From positions 806,001 to 870,000 of the forward strand of contig NC_079883.1 of the NCBI RefSeq assembly GCF_029227915.1: a DNA stretch of 64,000 nt, read 5' to 3'. The notes beneath the pieces are model-generated. The model had not been told where the DNA came from. It saw only the letters and a program-made list of their open reading frames with translations, and made no database searches. Positions 1 through 11,358 of this stretch are shown here, piece by piece (within the stretch, counting starts at the first letter, position 1; every line of letters starts with the position of its first letter). The stretch comes from Hydractinia symbiolongicarpus (Eukaryota > Cnidaria > Hydrozoa > Anthoathecata > Hydractiniidae). A program made the position numbers and the translations under genes.

Positions 1-203
1 GAACGATTTTTTAAATTATTTTTTCACCACTAAAACGCATGAGACTTGTAGTTTTCAAAAATGTTTTCATTTTTGATAAGACGCAGAATAAAAGATGTTA
101 ATCGCCGGCAAACGAAAACCCGCGATTTCCCGTAAATCCCGGGCTTGGCCCGTATAGTCGAATGTATGCAAAGAAAGTACCCTGTGAGTAAACTCATTTC
201 CCG
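1..203 (+). repeat. Reference monomer and its sub-structure
   Basis: This is the first full monomer (1-202, R class; the next gaacg begins at 203) and shows the general plan. Positions 7-26 hold two T6 tracts separated by aaatta. Positions 55-76 hold a perfect 9-bp inverted repeat. Positions 103-152 are GC- and CpG-rich, with gccggc, cccgcg, tttcccg and a short dyad cgggc-ttg-gcccg that exists only in the gggcttgg classes. The remainder is a purine-rich linker with tatgc or tatac, followed by gtaaactcatttccc. The octamer atttcccg occurs twice in monomers that end in tttcccg, once in the CpG block and once across the monomer boundary. That gives a short internal direct repeat. Confidence 0.9.
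55..76. repeat. 22-bp dyad (hairpin or cruciform motif), one per monomer
   Basis: A perfect inverted repeat: left arm TCAAAAATG (55-63), loop TTTT (64-67), right arm CATTTTTGA (68-76). It lies at the same place in most monomers of the window. Arms stay intact in gtcttc classes, and in monomers where the loop changes to ctttc (for example near 61400 and 63230). Arms are damaged in three recurrent classes: caggaatg (Q), aaaaaaatttt (the Y-type monomers at 45-58 kb) and single mismatches aaaaagg and caaatatg. Short dyads of this kind are reported in centromeric satellites without CENP-B boxes, where they can favour non-B DNA. A role here is inference. Confidence 0.8.
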
Positions 204-2231
204 AACGATTTTTTAAATCATTTTTTCACCACTAAAACGCATGAGACTTGTAGTTTTCAAAAATGTTTTCATTTTTGATAAGACGCAGAATAAAAGATGT
301 TAATCGCCGGCAAACGAAAACCCGCGATTTCCCGTAAATCCCGGGCTTGGCCCGTATAGTCGAATGTATGCAACGAAAGTACCCTGTGAGTAAACTCATT
401 TCCCGAACGATTTTTTAAATTATTTTTTCACCACTAAAACGCATGAGACTTGTAGTTTTCAAAAATGTTTTCATTTTTGATGAGACGCTGAATGAAAGAA
501 GTTTAATCGCCGGCAAACGAAAACCCGCGATTTCCCGTAAATCCCGTGCTTGGCCCGTATAGTCGAGTATATACAAAGAAAGTACCCTGTGAGTACACTC
601 ATTTCCAGAACGATTTTTTAAATTATCTTTTCACCACTAAAACGCATGAGACTTGTAGTCTTCAAAAATGTTTTCATTTTTGATTAGACGCGGAATAAAA
701 GAAGTTTAATCGCCGGCAAACGAAAACCTGCGATTTCCCGTAAATCCCGGACTCGGCCCGTATAGTCAAAAGTATACAAAAAAAGTACCCTGCGAGTAAA
801 CTCATTTTCAGAACGATTTTTTAAATTATCTTTTCACCACTAAAACGCACGAGACTTGTAGTTTTCAAAAATGTTTTCATTTTTGATGAGACGCTGAATA
901 AAAGAAGTTTAATCGCCGGCAAACGAAAACCCGCGATTTCCCGTAAATCCCGGACTCGGCCCGTATAGTCAAAATTATACAAAGAAAGTACCCAGGGAGT
1001 AAACTCATTTCCCGAACGATTTTTTAAATTATTTTTTCACCACTAAAACGCATGAGACTTGTAGTTTTCAAAAAGGTTTTCATTTTTGATGAGACGCTGA
1101 ATAAAAGAATTTTAATCGCCGAAAAACGAAAACCCGCAATTTCCCGTAAATTCCGTGCTTGGCTCGTATAGTCGAGTATATACAAAGAAAGTACCCTGTC
1201 AGTAAACTCCTTTCCAGAACGATTTTTTATATTATCTTTTCACCACTAAAACGCATGAGACTTGTAGTTTTCAAAAAGGTTTTCATTTTTGATGAGACGC
1301 TGAATAAAAGAATTTTAATCGCCGAAAAACGAAAACCCGCAATTTCCCGTAAATTCCGTGCTTGGCTCGTATAGTCGAGTATATACAAAGAAAGTACCCT
1401 GTCAGTAAACTCCTTTCCAGAACGATTTTTTATATTATCTTTTCACCACTAAAACGCATGAGACTTGTAGTTTTCAAAAATGTTTTCATTTTTGATGAGA
1501 CGCCGAATAAAAGAAGTTTAATCGCCGGCAAACAAAAACCCGCGATTTCCCGTAAACCCCGGACTCGGCCCGTATAGTCAAAAGTATACAAAGAAAGTAC
1601 CCTGCGAGTAAACCCATTTCCAGAACGATTTTTTAAATTATCTTTTCACCACTAAAACGCACGAGACTTGTAGTTTTCAAAAATGTTTTCATTTTTAATG
1701 GGACGCTGAATAAAAGAAGTTAAATCGCCGGCAAACGAAAACCCGCGAATTCCCGTAAATCCCGAACTCGGCCCGTATAGTCAAAAGTATACAAAGAAAA
1801 TACCCAGGGAGTAAACTCATTTCCAGAACGATTTTTTAAATTATCTTTTCACCACTAAAACGCATGAGACTTGTAGTTTTCAAAAATGTTTTCATTTTTG
1901 ATGAGACGCTGAATAAAAGATGTTTAATCGCCGGCAAACGAAAACCCGCGATTTCCCGTAAATCCCGGACTCGGCCCGTATAGTCAAAAGTATACAAAGA
2001 AGATACCCAGGGAGTAAACTCATTTCCAGAACGATTTTTTAAATTATCTTTTCACCACTAAAACGCATGAGACTTGTAGTTTTCAAAAATGTTTTCATTT
2101 TTGATAAGACGCTGAATAAAAGATGTTTAATCGCCGGCAAACGAAAACCCGCGATTTCCCGTAAATCCTGGACTCAGCCCGTATAGTCAAAAGTATACAA
2201 ATAAAGTACCCAGGGAGTAAACTCATTTCCC

Positions 2232-3651
2232 GAACGATTTTTTAAATTATTTTTTCACCACTAAAACGCATGAGACTTGTAGTTTTCAAAAATGTTTTCA
2301 TTTTTGATAAGACGCAGAATAAAAGATGTTAATCGCCGGCAAACGAAAACCCGCGATTTCCCGTAAATCCCGGGCTTGGCCCGTATAGTCGAATGTATGC
2401 AAAGAAAGTACCCTGTGAGTAAACTCATTTCCCGAACGATTTTTTAAATCATTTTTTCACCACTAAAACGCATGAGACTTGTAGTTTTCAAAAATGTTTT
2501 CATTTTTGATGAGACGCTGAATGAAAGAAGTTTAATCGCCGGCAAACGAAAACCCGTGATTTCCCGTAAATCCCGTGCTTGGCCCGTATAGTCGAGTATA
2601 TACAAAGAAAGTACCCTGTGAGTACACTCATTTCCAGAACGATTTTTTAAATTATCTTTTCACCACTAAAACGCATGAGACTTGTAGTCTTCAAAAATAT
2701 TTTCATTTTTGATTAGACGCGGAATAAAAGAAGTTTAGTCGCCGGCAAACGAAAACCCGCGATTTCCCGTAAATCCCGGACTCGGCCCGTATAGTCAAAA
2801 GTATACAAAAAAAGTACCCTGCGAGTAAACTCATTTTCAGAACGATTTTTTAAATTATCTTTTCACCACTAAAACGCACGAGACTTGTAGTTTTCAAAAA
2901 TGTTTTCATTTTTGATGAGACGCTGAATAAAAGAAGTTTAATCGCCGGCAAACGAAAACCCGCGATTTCCCGTAAATCCCGGACTCGGCCCGTATAGTCA
3001 AAAGTATACAAAGAAAGTACCCAGGGAGTAAACTCATTTCCCGAACGATTTTTTAAATTTTTTTTTCACCACTAAAACACATGAGACTTGTAGTTTTCAG
3101 GAATGTTTTCATTTTTGATGAGACGCTTAATGAAAGAAGTTTAATCGCCGGCAAACGAAAACCCGCGATTTCCCGTAAATCCCGGGCTTGGCCCGTATAT
3201 TCGTATGTATACAAAGAAAGTACCCTGTGAGTAAACTAATTTCCCGAACGATTTTTTAAATTATTTTTTCACCACTAAAACGCATGAGACTTGTAGTTTT
3301 CAAAAATGTTTTCATTTTTGATGAGACGCCGAATAAAAGAAGTTTAATCGCCGGCAAACAAAAACCCGCGATTTCCCGTAAACCCCGGACTCGGCCCGTA
3401 TAGTCAAAAGTATACAAAGAAAATACCCAGGGAGTAAACTCATTTCCAGAACGATTTTTTAAATTATCTTTTCACCACTAAAACGCATGAGACTTGTAGT
3501 TTTCAAAAATGTTTTCATTTTTGATAAGACGCTGAATAAAAGATGTTTAATCGCCGGCAAACGAAAACCCGCGATTTCCCGTAAATCCTGGACTCAGCCC
3601 GTATACTCAAAAGTATACAAAGAAAGTACCCAGGGAGTAAACTCATTTCCC
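2232..3651 (+). repeat. 7-monomer unit R N K C Q P E, 1420 bp
   Basis: Begins with an R monomer matching the one at position 1 and ends where the next R begins at 3652. The order is R N K C Q P E. Against the following unit it lacks separate G and A monomers. The P monomer begins in the context normally followed by G (ttattttttcacc) but carries the P interior (gacgccgaat, aaaccccgg) and an A-like tail (aaatacccaggg). It therefore looks like the hybrid left by loss of two whole monomers. Confidence 0.75.
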
Positions 3652-5477
3652 GAACGATTTTTTAAATTATTTTTTCACCACTAAAACGCATGAGACTTGT
3701 AGTTTTCAAAAATGTTTTCATTTTTGATAAGACGCAGAATAAAAGATGTTAATCGCTGGCAAACGAAAACCCGCGATTTCCCGTAAATCCCGGGCTTGGC
3801 CCGTATAGTCGAATGTATGCAAAGAAAGTACCCTGTGAGTAAACTCATTTCCCGAACGATTTTTTAAATTATTTTTTCACCACTAAAACGCATGAGACTT
3901 TTAGTTTTCAAAAATGTTTTCATTTTTGATGAGACGCTGAATGAAAGAAGTTTAATCGCCGGCAAACGAAAACCCGCGATTTCCCGTAAATCCCGTGCTT
4001 GGCCCGTATAGTCGAGTATATACAAAGAAAGTACCCTGTGAGTACACTCATTTCCAGAACGATTTTTTAAATTATCTTTTCACCACTAAAACGCATGAGA
4101 CTTGTAGTCTTCAAAAATGTTTTCATTTTTGATTAGACGCGGAATAAAAGAAGTTTAATCGCCGGCAAACGAAAACCCGCGATTTCCCGTAAATCCCGGA
4201 CTCGGCCCGTATAGTCAAAAGTATACAAAAAAAGTACCCTGCGAGTAAACTCATTTTCAGAACGATTTTTTAAATTATCTTTTCACCACTAAAACGCACG
4301 AGACTTGTAGTTTTCAAAAATGTTTTCATTTTTGATGAGACGCTGAATAAAAGAAGTTTAATCGCCGGCAAACGAAAACCCGCGATTTCCCGTAAATCCC
4401 GGACTCGGCCCGTATAGTCAAAAGTATACAAAGAAAGTACCCAGGGAGTAAACTCATTTCCCGAACGATTTTTTAAATTTTTTTTTCACCACTAAAACAC
4501 ATGAGACTTGTAGTTTTCAGGAATGTTTTCATTTTTGATGAGACGCTTAATGAAAGAAGTTTAATCGCCGGCAAACGAAAACCCGCGATTTCCCGTAAAT
4601 CACGGGCTTGGCCCGTATATTCGTATGTATACAAAGAAAGTACCCTGTGAGTAAACTCATTTCCCGAACGATTTTTTAAATTATTTTTTCACCACTAAAA
4701 CGCATGAGACTTGTAGTTTTCAAAAAGGTTTTCATTTTTGATGAGACGCTGAATAAAAGAATTTTAATCGCCGGCAAACGAAAACCCGCAATTTCCCGTA
4801 AATTCCGTGCTTGGCTCGTATAGTCGAGTATATACAAAGAAAGTACCCTGTCAGTAAACTCCTTTCCAGAACGATTTTTTATATTATCTTTTCACCACTA
4901 AAACGCATGAGACTTGTAGTTTTCAAAAATGTTTTCATTTTTGATGAGACGCCGAATAAAAGAAGTTTAATCGCCGGCAAACAAAAACCCGCGATTTCCC
5001 GTAAACCCCGGACTCGGCCCGTATAGTCAAAAGTATACAAAGAAAGTACCCTGCGAGTAAACCCATTTCCAGAACGATTTTTTAAATTATCTTTTCACCA
5101 CTAAAACGCACGAGACTTGTAGTTTTCAAAAATGTTTTCATTTTTAATGGGACGCTGAATAAAAGAAGTTAAATCGCCGGCAAACGAAAACCCGCGAATT
5201 CCCGTAAATCCCGAACTCGGCCCGTATAGTCAAAAGTATACAAAGAAAATACCCAGGGAGTAAACTCATTTCCAGAACGATTTTTTAAATTATCTTTTCA
5301 CCACTAAAACGCATGAGACTTGTAGTTTTCAAAAATGTTTTCATTTTTGATAAGACGCTGAATAAAAGATGTTTAATCGCCGGCAAACGAAAACCCGCGA
5401 TTTCCCGTAAATCCTGGACTCGGCCCGTATAGTCAAAAGTATACAAAGAAAGTACCCAGGGAGTAAACGCATTTCCC
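3652..5477 (+). repeat. 9-monomer unit R N K C Q G P A E, 1826 bp
   Basis: The most complete form of the left-block unit. R at 3652, Q at 4463, G with aaaaaggtttt, P with tatatta and aaaccccgg, A with ttaatgggacg, E with gataagacgctg. The first five monomers closely match 2232-3246. Total length is 9 x 203 minus the single R-class base. I take this as the best guess for the local ancestral order. Confidence 0.75.
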
Positions 5478-6492
5478 GAACTATTTTTTAAATTATTTTT
5501 TCACCACTAAAACGCATGAGACTTGTAGTTTTTAAAAATGTTTAAATTTTTGATAAGACGCTGAATAAAAGAAGTTTAATCGCCGGCAATCGAAAACCCG
5601 CGATTTCCCGTAAATCCCGGACTCGGCCCGTATAGTCAAAAGTATACAAAGAAAGTACCCAGGGAGTAAACTCATTTCCCGAACGATTTTTTAAATTTTT
5701 TTTTCACCACTAAAACACATGAGACTTGTAGTTTTCAGGAATGTTTTCATTTTTGATGAGACGCTTAATGAAAGAAGTTTAATCGCCGGCAAACGAAAAC
5801 CCGCGATTTCCCGTAAATCCCGGGCTTGGCCCGTATATTCGTATGTATACAAAGAAAGTACCCTGTGAGTAAACTCATTTCCCGAACGATTTTTTAAATT
5901 ACTTTTTCACCACTAAAACGCATGAGACTTGTAGTTTTCAAAAAGGTTTTCATTTTTGATGAGACGCTGAATAAAAGAATTTTAATCGCCGGCAAACGAA
6001 AACCCGCAATTTCCCGTAAATTCCGTGCTTGGCTCGTATAGTCGAGTATATACAAAGAAAGTACCCTGTCAGTAAACTCCTTTCCAGAACGATTTTTTAT
6101 ATTATCTTTTCACCACTAAAACGCATGAGACTTGTAGTTTTCAAAAATGTTTTCATTTTTGATGAGACGCCGAATAAAAGAAGTTTAATCGCCGGCAAAC
6201 AAAAACCTGCGAATTCCCGTAAATCCCGAACTCGGCCCGTATAGTCAAAAGTATACAAAGAAAATACCCAGGGAGTAAACTCATTTCCAGAACGATTTTT
6301 TAAATTATCTTTTCACCACTAAAACGCATGAGACTTGTAGTTTTCAAAAATGTTTTCATTTTTGATAAGACGCTGAATAAAAGATGTTTAATCGCCGGCA
6401 AACGAAAACCCGCGATTTCCCGTAAATCCTGGACTCGGCCCGTATAGTCAAAAGTATACAAAGAAAGTACCCAGGGAGTAAACGCATTTCCC
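4463..6492 (+). repeat. 6-mer tandem duplication Q G P A E E', offset 1218 bp
   Basis: Q at 4463 recurs at 5681, exactly six monomers later. Copy 1 (4463-5680) is Q G P A E and an odd E-like monomer at 5478 (gaactatt, gtttaaatttttg, ggcaatcg). Copy 2 (5681-6492) is Q, G, a P/A hybrid (P front, gaattcccg and gaactcgg tail) and E. The hybrid monomer shows the loss of one unit by exchange within the CpG block. Confidence 0.8.
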
Positions 6493-8114
6493 GAACGATT
6501 TTTTAAATTATTTTTTCACCACTAAAACGCATGAGACTTGTAGTTTTCAAAAATGTTTAATTTTTTGATAAGACGCAGAATAAAAGATGTTAATCGCCGG
6601 CAAACGAAAACCCGCGATTTCCTGTAAATCCCGGGCTTGGCCCGTATAGTCGAATGTATGCAAAGAAAGTACCCTGTGAGTAAACTCACTTCCCGAACGA
6701 TTTTTTAAATTATTTTTTCACCACTAAAACGCATGAGACTTGTAGTTTTCAAAAATGTTTTCATTTTTGATGAGACGCTGAATGAAAGAAGTTTAATCGC
6801 CGGCAAACGAAAACCCGCGAATTCCCGTAAATCCCGAACTCGGCCCGTATAGTCAAAAGTATACAAAGAAAATACCCAGGGAGTAAACTCATTCCCAGAA
6901 CGATTTTTCAAATTATCTTTTCACCACTAAAACGCATGAGACTTGTAGTTTTCAAAAATGTTTTCATTTTTGATAAGACGCTGAATAAAAGATGTTTAAT
7001 CGCCGGCAAACAAAAACCCGCGATTTCCCGTAAATCCTGGACTCGGCCCGTATAGTCAAAAGTATACAAAGAAAGTACCCAGGGAGTAAACTCATTTCCC
7101 GAACGATTTTTTAAATTATTTTTTCACCACTAAAACGCATGAGACTTGTAGTTTTCAAAAATGTTTTCATTTTTGATAAGACGCAGAATAAAAGATGTTA
7201 ATCGCCGGCAAACGAAAACCCGCGATTTCCCGTAAATCCCGGGTTTGGCCCGTATAGTCGAATGTATGCAAACAAAGTACTCTGTGAGTAAACTCATTTC
7301 CCGAACGATTTTTTAAATTATTTATTCACCACTAAAACGCATGAGACTTGTAGTTTTCAAAAATGTTTTCATTTTTGATGAGACGCTGAATGGAAGAAGT
7401 TTAATCGCCGGCAAACGAAAACCCGCGATTTCCCGTAAATCCCGTGCTTGGCCCGTATAGTCGAGTATATACAAAGAAAGTACCCTGTGAGTACACTCAT
7501 TTCCAGAACGATTTTTTAAATTATCTTTTCACCACTAAAACGCATGAGACTTGTAGTCTTCAAAAATGTTTTCATTTTTGATGAGACGCGGAATAAAAGA
7601 AGTTTAATCGCCGGCAAACGAAAACCCGCGATTTCCCGTAAATCCCGGACTCGGCCCGTATAGTCAAAAGTATACAAAGAAGATACCCAGGGAGTAAACT
7701 CATTTCCAGAACGATTTTTTAAATTATCTTTTCACCACTAAAACGCATGAGACTTGTAGTTTTCAAAAATGTTTTCATTTTTGATAAGACGCTGAATAAA
7801 AGATGTTTAATCGCCGGCAAACGAAAACCCGCGATTTCCCGTAAATCCTGGACTCGGCCCGTATAGTCAAAAGTATACAAAGAAAGTACCCTGTGAGTAC
7901 ACTCATTTCCAGAACGATTTTTTAAATTATCTTTTCACCACTAAAACGCATGAGACTTGTAGTCTTCAAAAATGTTTTCATTTTTGATTACACGCGGAAT
8001 AAAAGAAGTTTAATCGCCGGCAAACGAAAACCCGCGATTTCCCGTAAATCCCGGACTCGGCCCGTATAGTCAAAAGTATACAAAGAAGATACCCAGGGAG
8101 TAAACTCATTTCCC
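6493..8114 (+). repeat. Mixed R, N, E, K monomers (8 copies)
   Basis: The order is R (with gtttaattttttg), an N/A hybrid (gaatgaaag front, gaactcgg tail), E, R, N (gaatggaag), K, E and K. No gene lies here. The last K carries the rare gattacacgcgg near 7988, which reappears only near 14678. The E-K pair repeats with the tail of E switched to the ctgtgagtacactc form typical of N, another hybrid. Confidence 0.7.
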
Positions 8115-9331
8115 GAACGATTTTTTAAATTATTTTTTCACCACTAAAACGTATGAGACTCGTAGTTTTCAAAAATGTTTTCATTTTTGATGAGACGCTG
8201 AATAAAAGAAGTTTAATCGCCGGCAAACGAAAACCCGCGATTTCCCGTAAATCCCGGACTCGGCCCGTATAGTCAAAAGTATACAAAGAAAGTACCCTGC
8301 GAGTAAACTCATTTTCAGAACGATTTTTTTAATTATCTTTTCACCACTAAAACGCACGAGACTTGTAGTTTTCAAAAATGTTTTCATTTTTGATGAGACG
8401 CTGAATAAAAGAAGTTTAATCGCCGGCAAACGAAAACCCGCGATTTCCCGTATATCCCGGACTCGGCCCGTATAGTCAAAAGTATACAAAGAAAGTACCC
8501 TGCGAGTAAACTCATTTCAAGAACGATTTTTTAAATTATCTTTTCACCACTAAAACGCACGAGACTTGTAGTTTTCAAAAATGTTTTCATTTTTGATGAG
8601 ACGCTGATTAAAAGAAGTTTAATCGCCGGCAAACGAAAACCCGCGAATTCCCGTAAATCCCGGACTCGGCCCGTATAGTCAAAAGTATACAAAGAAAATA
8701 CCCAGGGAGTAAACTCATTTCCAGAACGATTTTTTAAATTATCTTTTCACCACTAAAACGCATGACACTTGTAGTTTTCAAAAATGTTTTCATTTTTGAT
8801 GAGACGCTGAATAAAAGATGTTTAATCGCCGGCAAACGAAAACCTGCGATTTCCCGTAAATCCCGGGCTTGGCCCGTATAGTCGGATATAAACAAAGAAA
8901 TTACCCTGTGAGTAAACTCATTTCCAGAACGATTTTTTAAATTATCTTTCCACCACTAAAACGCATGAGACTTGTAGTTTTTAAAAATGTTTTCATTTTT
9001 GATGAGACGCGAAATAAAAGAAGTTTAATCGCCGGCAAACGAAAACCTGCGATTTCCCGTAAATCCCGGGCTTGGCCCGTATAGTCGAATGTATACAAAG
9101 AAAGTACCCTGTGAGTAAACTCATTTCCCGAACGATTTTTTAAATTATTTTTTCACCACTAAAACGCATGAGACTTGTAGTTTTCAAAAATGTTTTCATT
9201 TTTGATGAGACGCTGAATGAAAGAAGTTTAATCGCCGGCAAACGAAAACCCGCGATTTCCCGTAAATCCCGTGCTTGGCCGTATAGTCGAGTATATACAA
9301 AGAAAGTACCCTGTGAGTAAACTCATTTCCA
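8115..9331 (+). repeat. Partial HOR unit Y C C2 H I N (6 monomers)
   Basis: The order is Y (cgtatgagactcg, 8115), C (8318, with a T7 tract), C2 (8521, gattaaaag), H (8724, catgacac and cggatataaac), I (8927, tctttccacc) and N (9130, 202 bp with ttggccgtatag). C2-H-I-N is the tail of the 10-mer unit repeated next. Y is not part of that 10-mer. Confidence 0.75.
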
Positions 9332-11358
9332 GAACGATTTTTTAAATTATCTTTTCACCACTAAAACGCATGAGACTTGTAGTCTTCAAAAATGTTTTCA
9401 TTTTTGATGAGACGCGGAATAAAAGAAGTTTAATCGCCGGCAAACGAAAACCCGCGATTTCCCGTAAATCCCGGTCTCCGCCCGTATAGTCAAAAGTATA
9501 CAAAGAAAGTACCCTGCGAGTAAACTCATTTCCAGAACGATTTTTTAAATTATCTTTTCATCACTAAAACGCACGAGACTTGTAGTTTTCAAAAATGTTT
9601 TCATTTTTGATGAGACGCTGAATAAAAGAAGTTTAATCGCCGGCAAACGAAAACCCGCGATTTCCCGTAAATCCCGGACTCGGCCCGTATAGTCAAAAGT
9701 TTACAAAGAAAGTACCCTGCGAGTAAACTAATTTCAAGAACGATTTTTTAAATTATCTTTTCACCACTAAAACGCACGAGACTTGTAGTTTTCAAAAATG
9801 TTTTCATTTTTGATGAGACGCTGAATAAAAGAAGTTTAATGCCGGCAAACGAAAACCCGCGAATTCCCGTAAATCCCGCACTCGGCCCGTATAGTCAAAA
9901 GTATACAAAGAAGATACCCAGGGAGTAAACTCATTTCCAGAACGATTTTTTAAATTATCTTTTCACCACTAAAACGCATGAGACTTGTAGTTTTCAAAAA
10001 TGTTTTCATTTTTGATAAGACGCTGAATAAAAGATGTTTAATCGCCGGCAAACGAAAACCCGCGATTTCCCGTAAATCCTGGACTCGGCCCGTATAGTCA
10101 AAAGTATACAAAGAAAGTACCCAGGGAGTAAACTCATTTCCCGAACGATTTTTTAAATTATTTTTTCACCACTAAAACGCATGAGACTTGTAGTTTTCAA
10201 AAATGTTTTCATTTTTGATAAGACGCAGAATAAAAGATGTTAATCGCCGGCAAACGAAAACCCGCGATTTCCCGTAAATCCCGGGCTTGGCCCGTATAGT
10301 CGAATGTATGCAAAGAAAGTACCCTGTGAGTAAACTCATTTCCCGAACGATTTTTTAAATTATTTTTTCACCACTAAAACGCATGAGACTTGTAGTTTTC
10401 AAAAATGTTTTCATATTTGATGAGACGCTGAATGAAAGAAGTTTAATCGCCGGCAAACGAAAACCCGCGACTTCCCGTAAATCCCGTGCTTGGCCCGTAT
10501 AGTCAAAAGTATACAAAGAAAGTACCCTGCGAGTAAACTCATTTCAAGAACTATTTTTTAAATTATCTTTTCACCACTAAAACGCACGAGACTTGTAGTT
10601 TTCAAAAATGTTTTCATTTTTGATGAGACGCTGAATAAAAGAAGTTTAATCGCCGGCAAACAAAAACCCGCGAATTCCCGTAAATCCCGGACTCGGCCCG
10701 TATAGTCAAAAGTATACAAAGAAAATACCCAGGGAGTAAACTCATTTCCAGAACGATTTTTTAAATTATCTTTTCACCACTAAAACGCATGACACTTGTA
10801 GTTTTCAAAAATGTTTTCATTTTTGATGAGACGCTGAATAAAAGATGTTTAATCGCCGGCAAACGAAAACCAGCGATTTCCCGTAAATCCCGGGCTTGGC
10901 CCGTATAGTCGGATATAAACAAAGAAATTACCCTGTGAGTAAACTCATTTCCAGAACGATTTTTTAAATTATCTTTCCACCACTAAAACGCATGAGACTT
11001 GTAGTTTTCAAAAATGTTTTCATTTTTGATGAGACGCGAAATAAAAGAAGTTTAATCGCCGGCAAACGAAAACCTGCGATTTCCCGTAAATCCCGGGCTT
11101 GGCCCGTATAGTCGAATGTATACAAAGAAAGTACCCTGTGAGTAAACTCATTTCCCGAACGATTTTTTAAATTATTTTTTCACCACTAAAACGCATGAGA
11201 CTTGTAGTTTTCAAAAATGTTTTCATTTTTGATGAGACGCTGAATGAAAGAAGTTTAATCGCCGGCAAACGAAAACCCGCGATTTCCCGTAAATCCCGTG
11301 CTTGGCCGTATAGTCGAGTATATACAAAGAAAGTACCCTGTGAGTAAACTCATTTCCA
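9332..11358 (+). repeat. 10-mer HOR copy 1 (K C C3 E R N/C C2 H I N), 2027 bp
   Basis: Landmarks recur at exactly 2027 bp: ttggccgtatag monomers at 9271, 11298 and 13325, and catgacac at 8761, 10788 and 12815. The order is K (with ggtctccgcccg), C, C3, E, R, an N/C hybrid (gcgacttcccg then caaaagtatac), C2 (gaactatt), H, I and N. The three bases missing from 2030 are the single losses in C3, R and N. Confidence 0.85.

Larger units (their letters stand above)
1..2231 (+). repeat. Left block, first unit: R R N K C G G P A D E (11 monomers)
   Basis: Eleven monomers in the order R, R, N, K, C, G, G, P, A, D (gatgag with aaaagatg) and E. Two neighbouring pairs are local duplications. The first two R monomers differ by a few bases. 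The two G monomers (near 1016-1421) share the rare aaaaaggtttt, gccgaaaaacg and aaattccgtgc. The G pair makes the two nearly identical junction-spanning reading frames at 1159 and 1362, which are not genes. Length is 2231 bp, that is 11 x 203 minus one base for each R monomer. Confidence 0.8.

Noticed and set aside
141-153. Rho-independent-type terminator or regulatory hairpin at cgggc-ttg-gcccg
   Set aside because: The stem is only 5 bp, lies in one class of monomer, has no T run after it, and has no gene to serve.
148-164. Possible CENP-B box (CCCG, TAT, AGT, CGAA in gtcgaa classes)
   Set aside because: The reverse complement of the CENP-B box needs CCCG-nn-T-nnnn-CGAA. Here only three bases separate T and CGAA, one too few, and most classes read gtcaaa or gtcgag instead. 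It is a near miss only.
1159-1577. Repeated 71-residue forward reading frames (also near 4811, 6029, 28330, 30969, 32999, 35435, 39699, 41190, 44033, 47280, 54178)
   Set aside because: They start at TTG in cttggctcg (or variants), cross the monomer boundary, and occur wherever the ttggctcg and tatatta-type variants coincide. A period of 203 bp is 2 modulo 3, so the frame rotates each monomer and no long frame can persist. There is no codon pattern or flanking gene signal.
8181-8489. Reverse-strand frames of 68-102 residues (also near 6705, 14668, 26166, 29284, 33953, 36592, 40432, 41664)
   Set aside because: They are the same satellite read on the other strand through one and a half monomers. 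The repeated residue blocks inside them reflect the 203-bp repeat, not protein domains.
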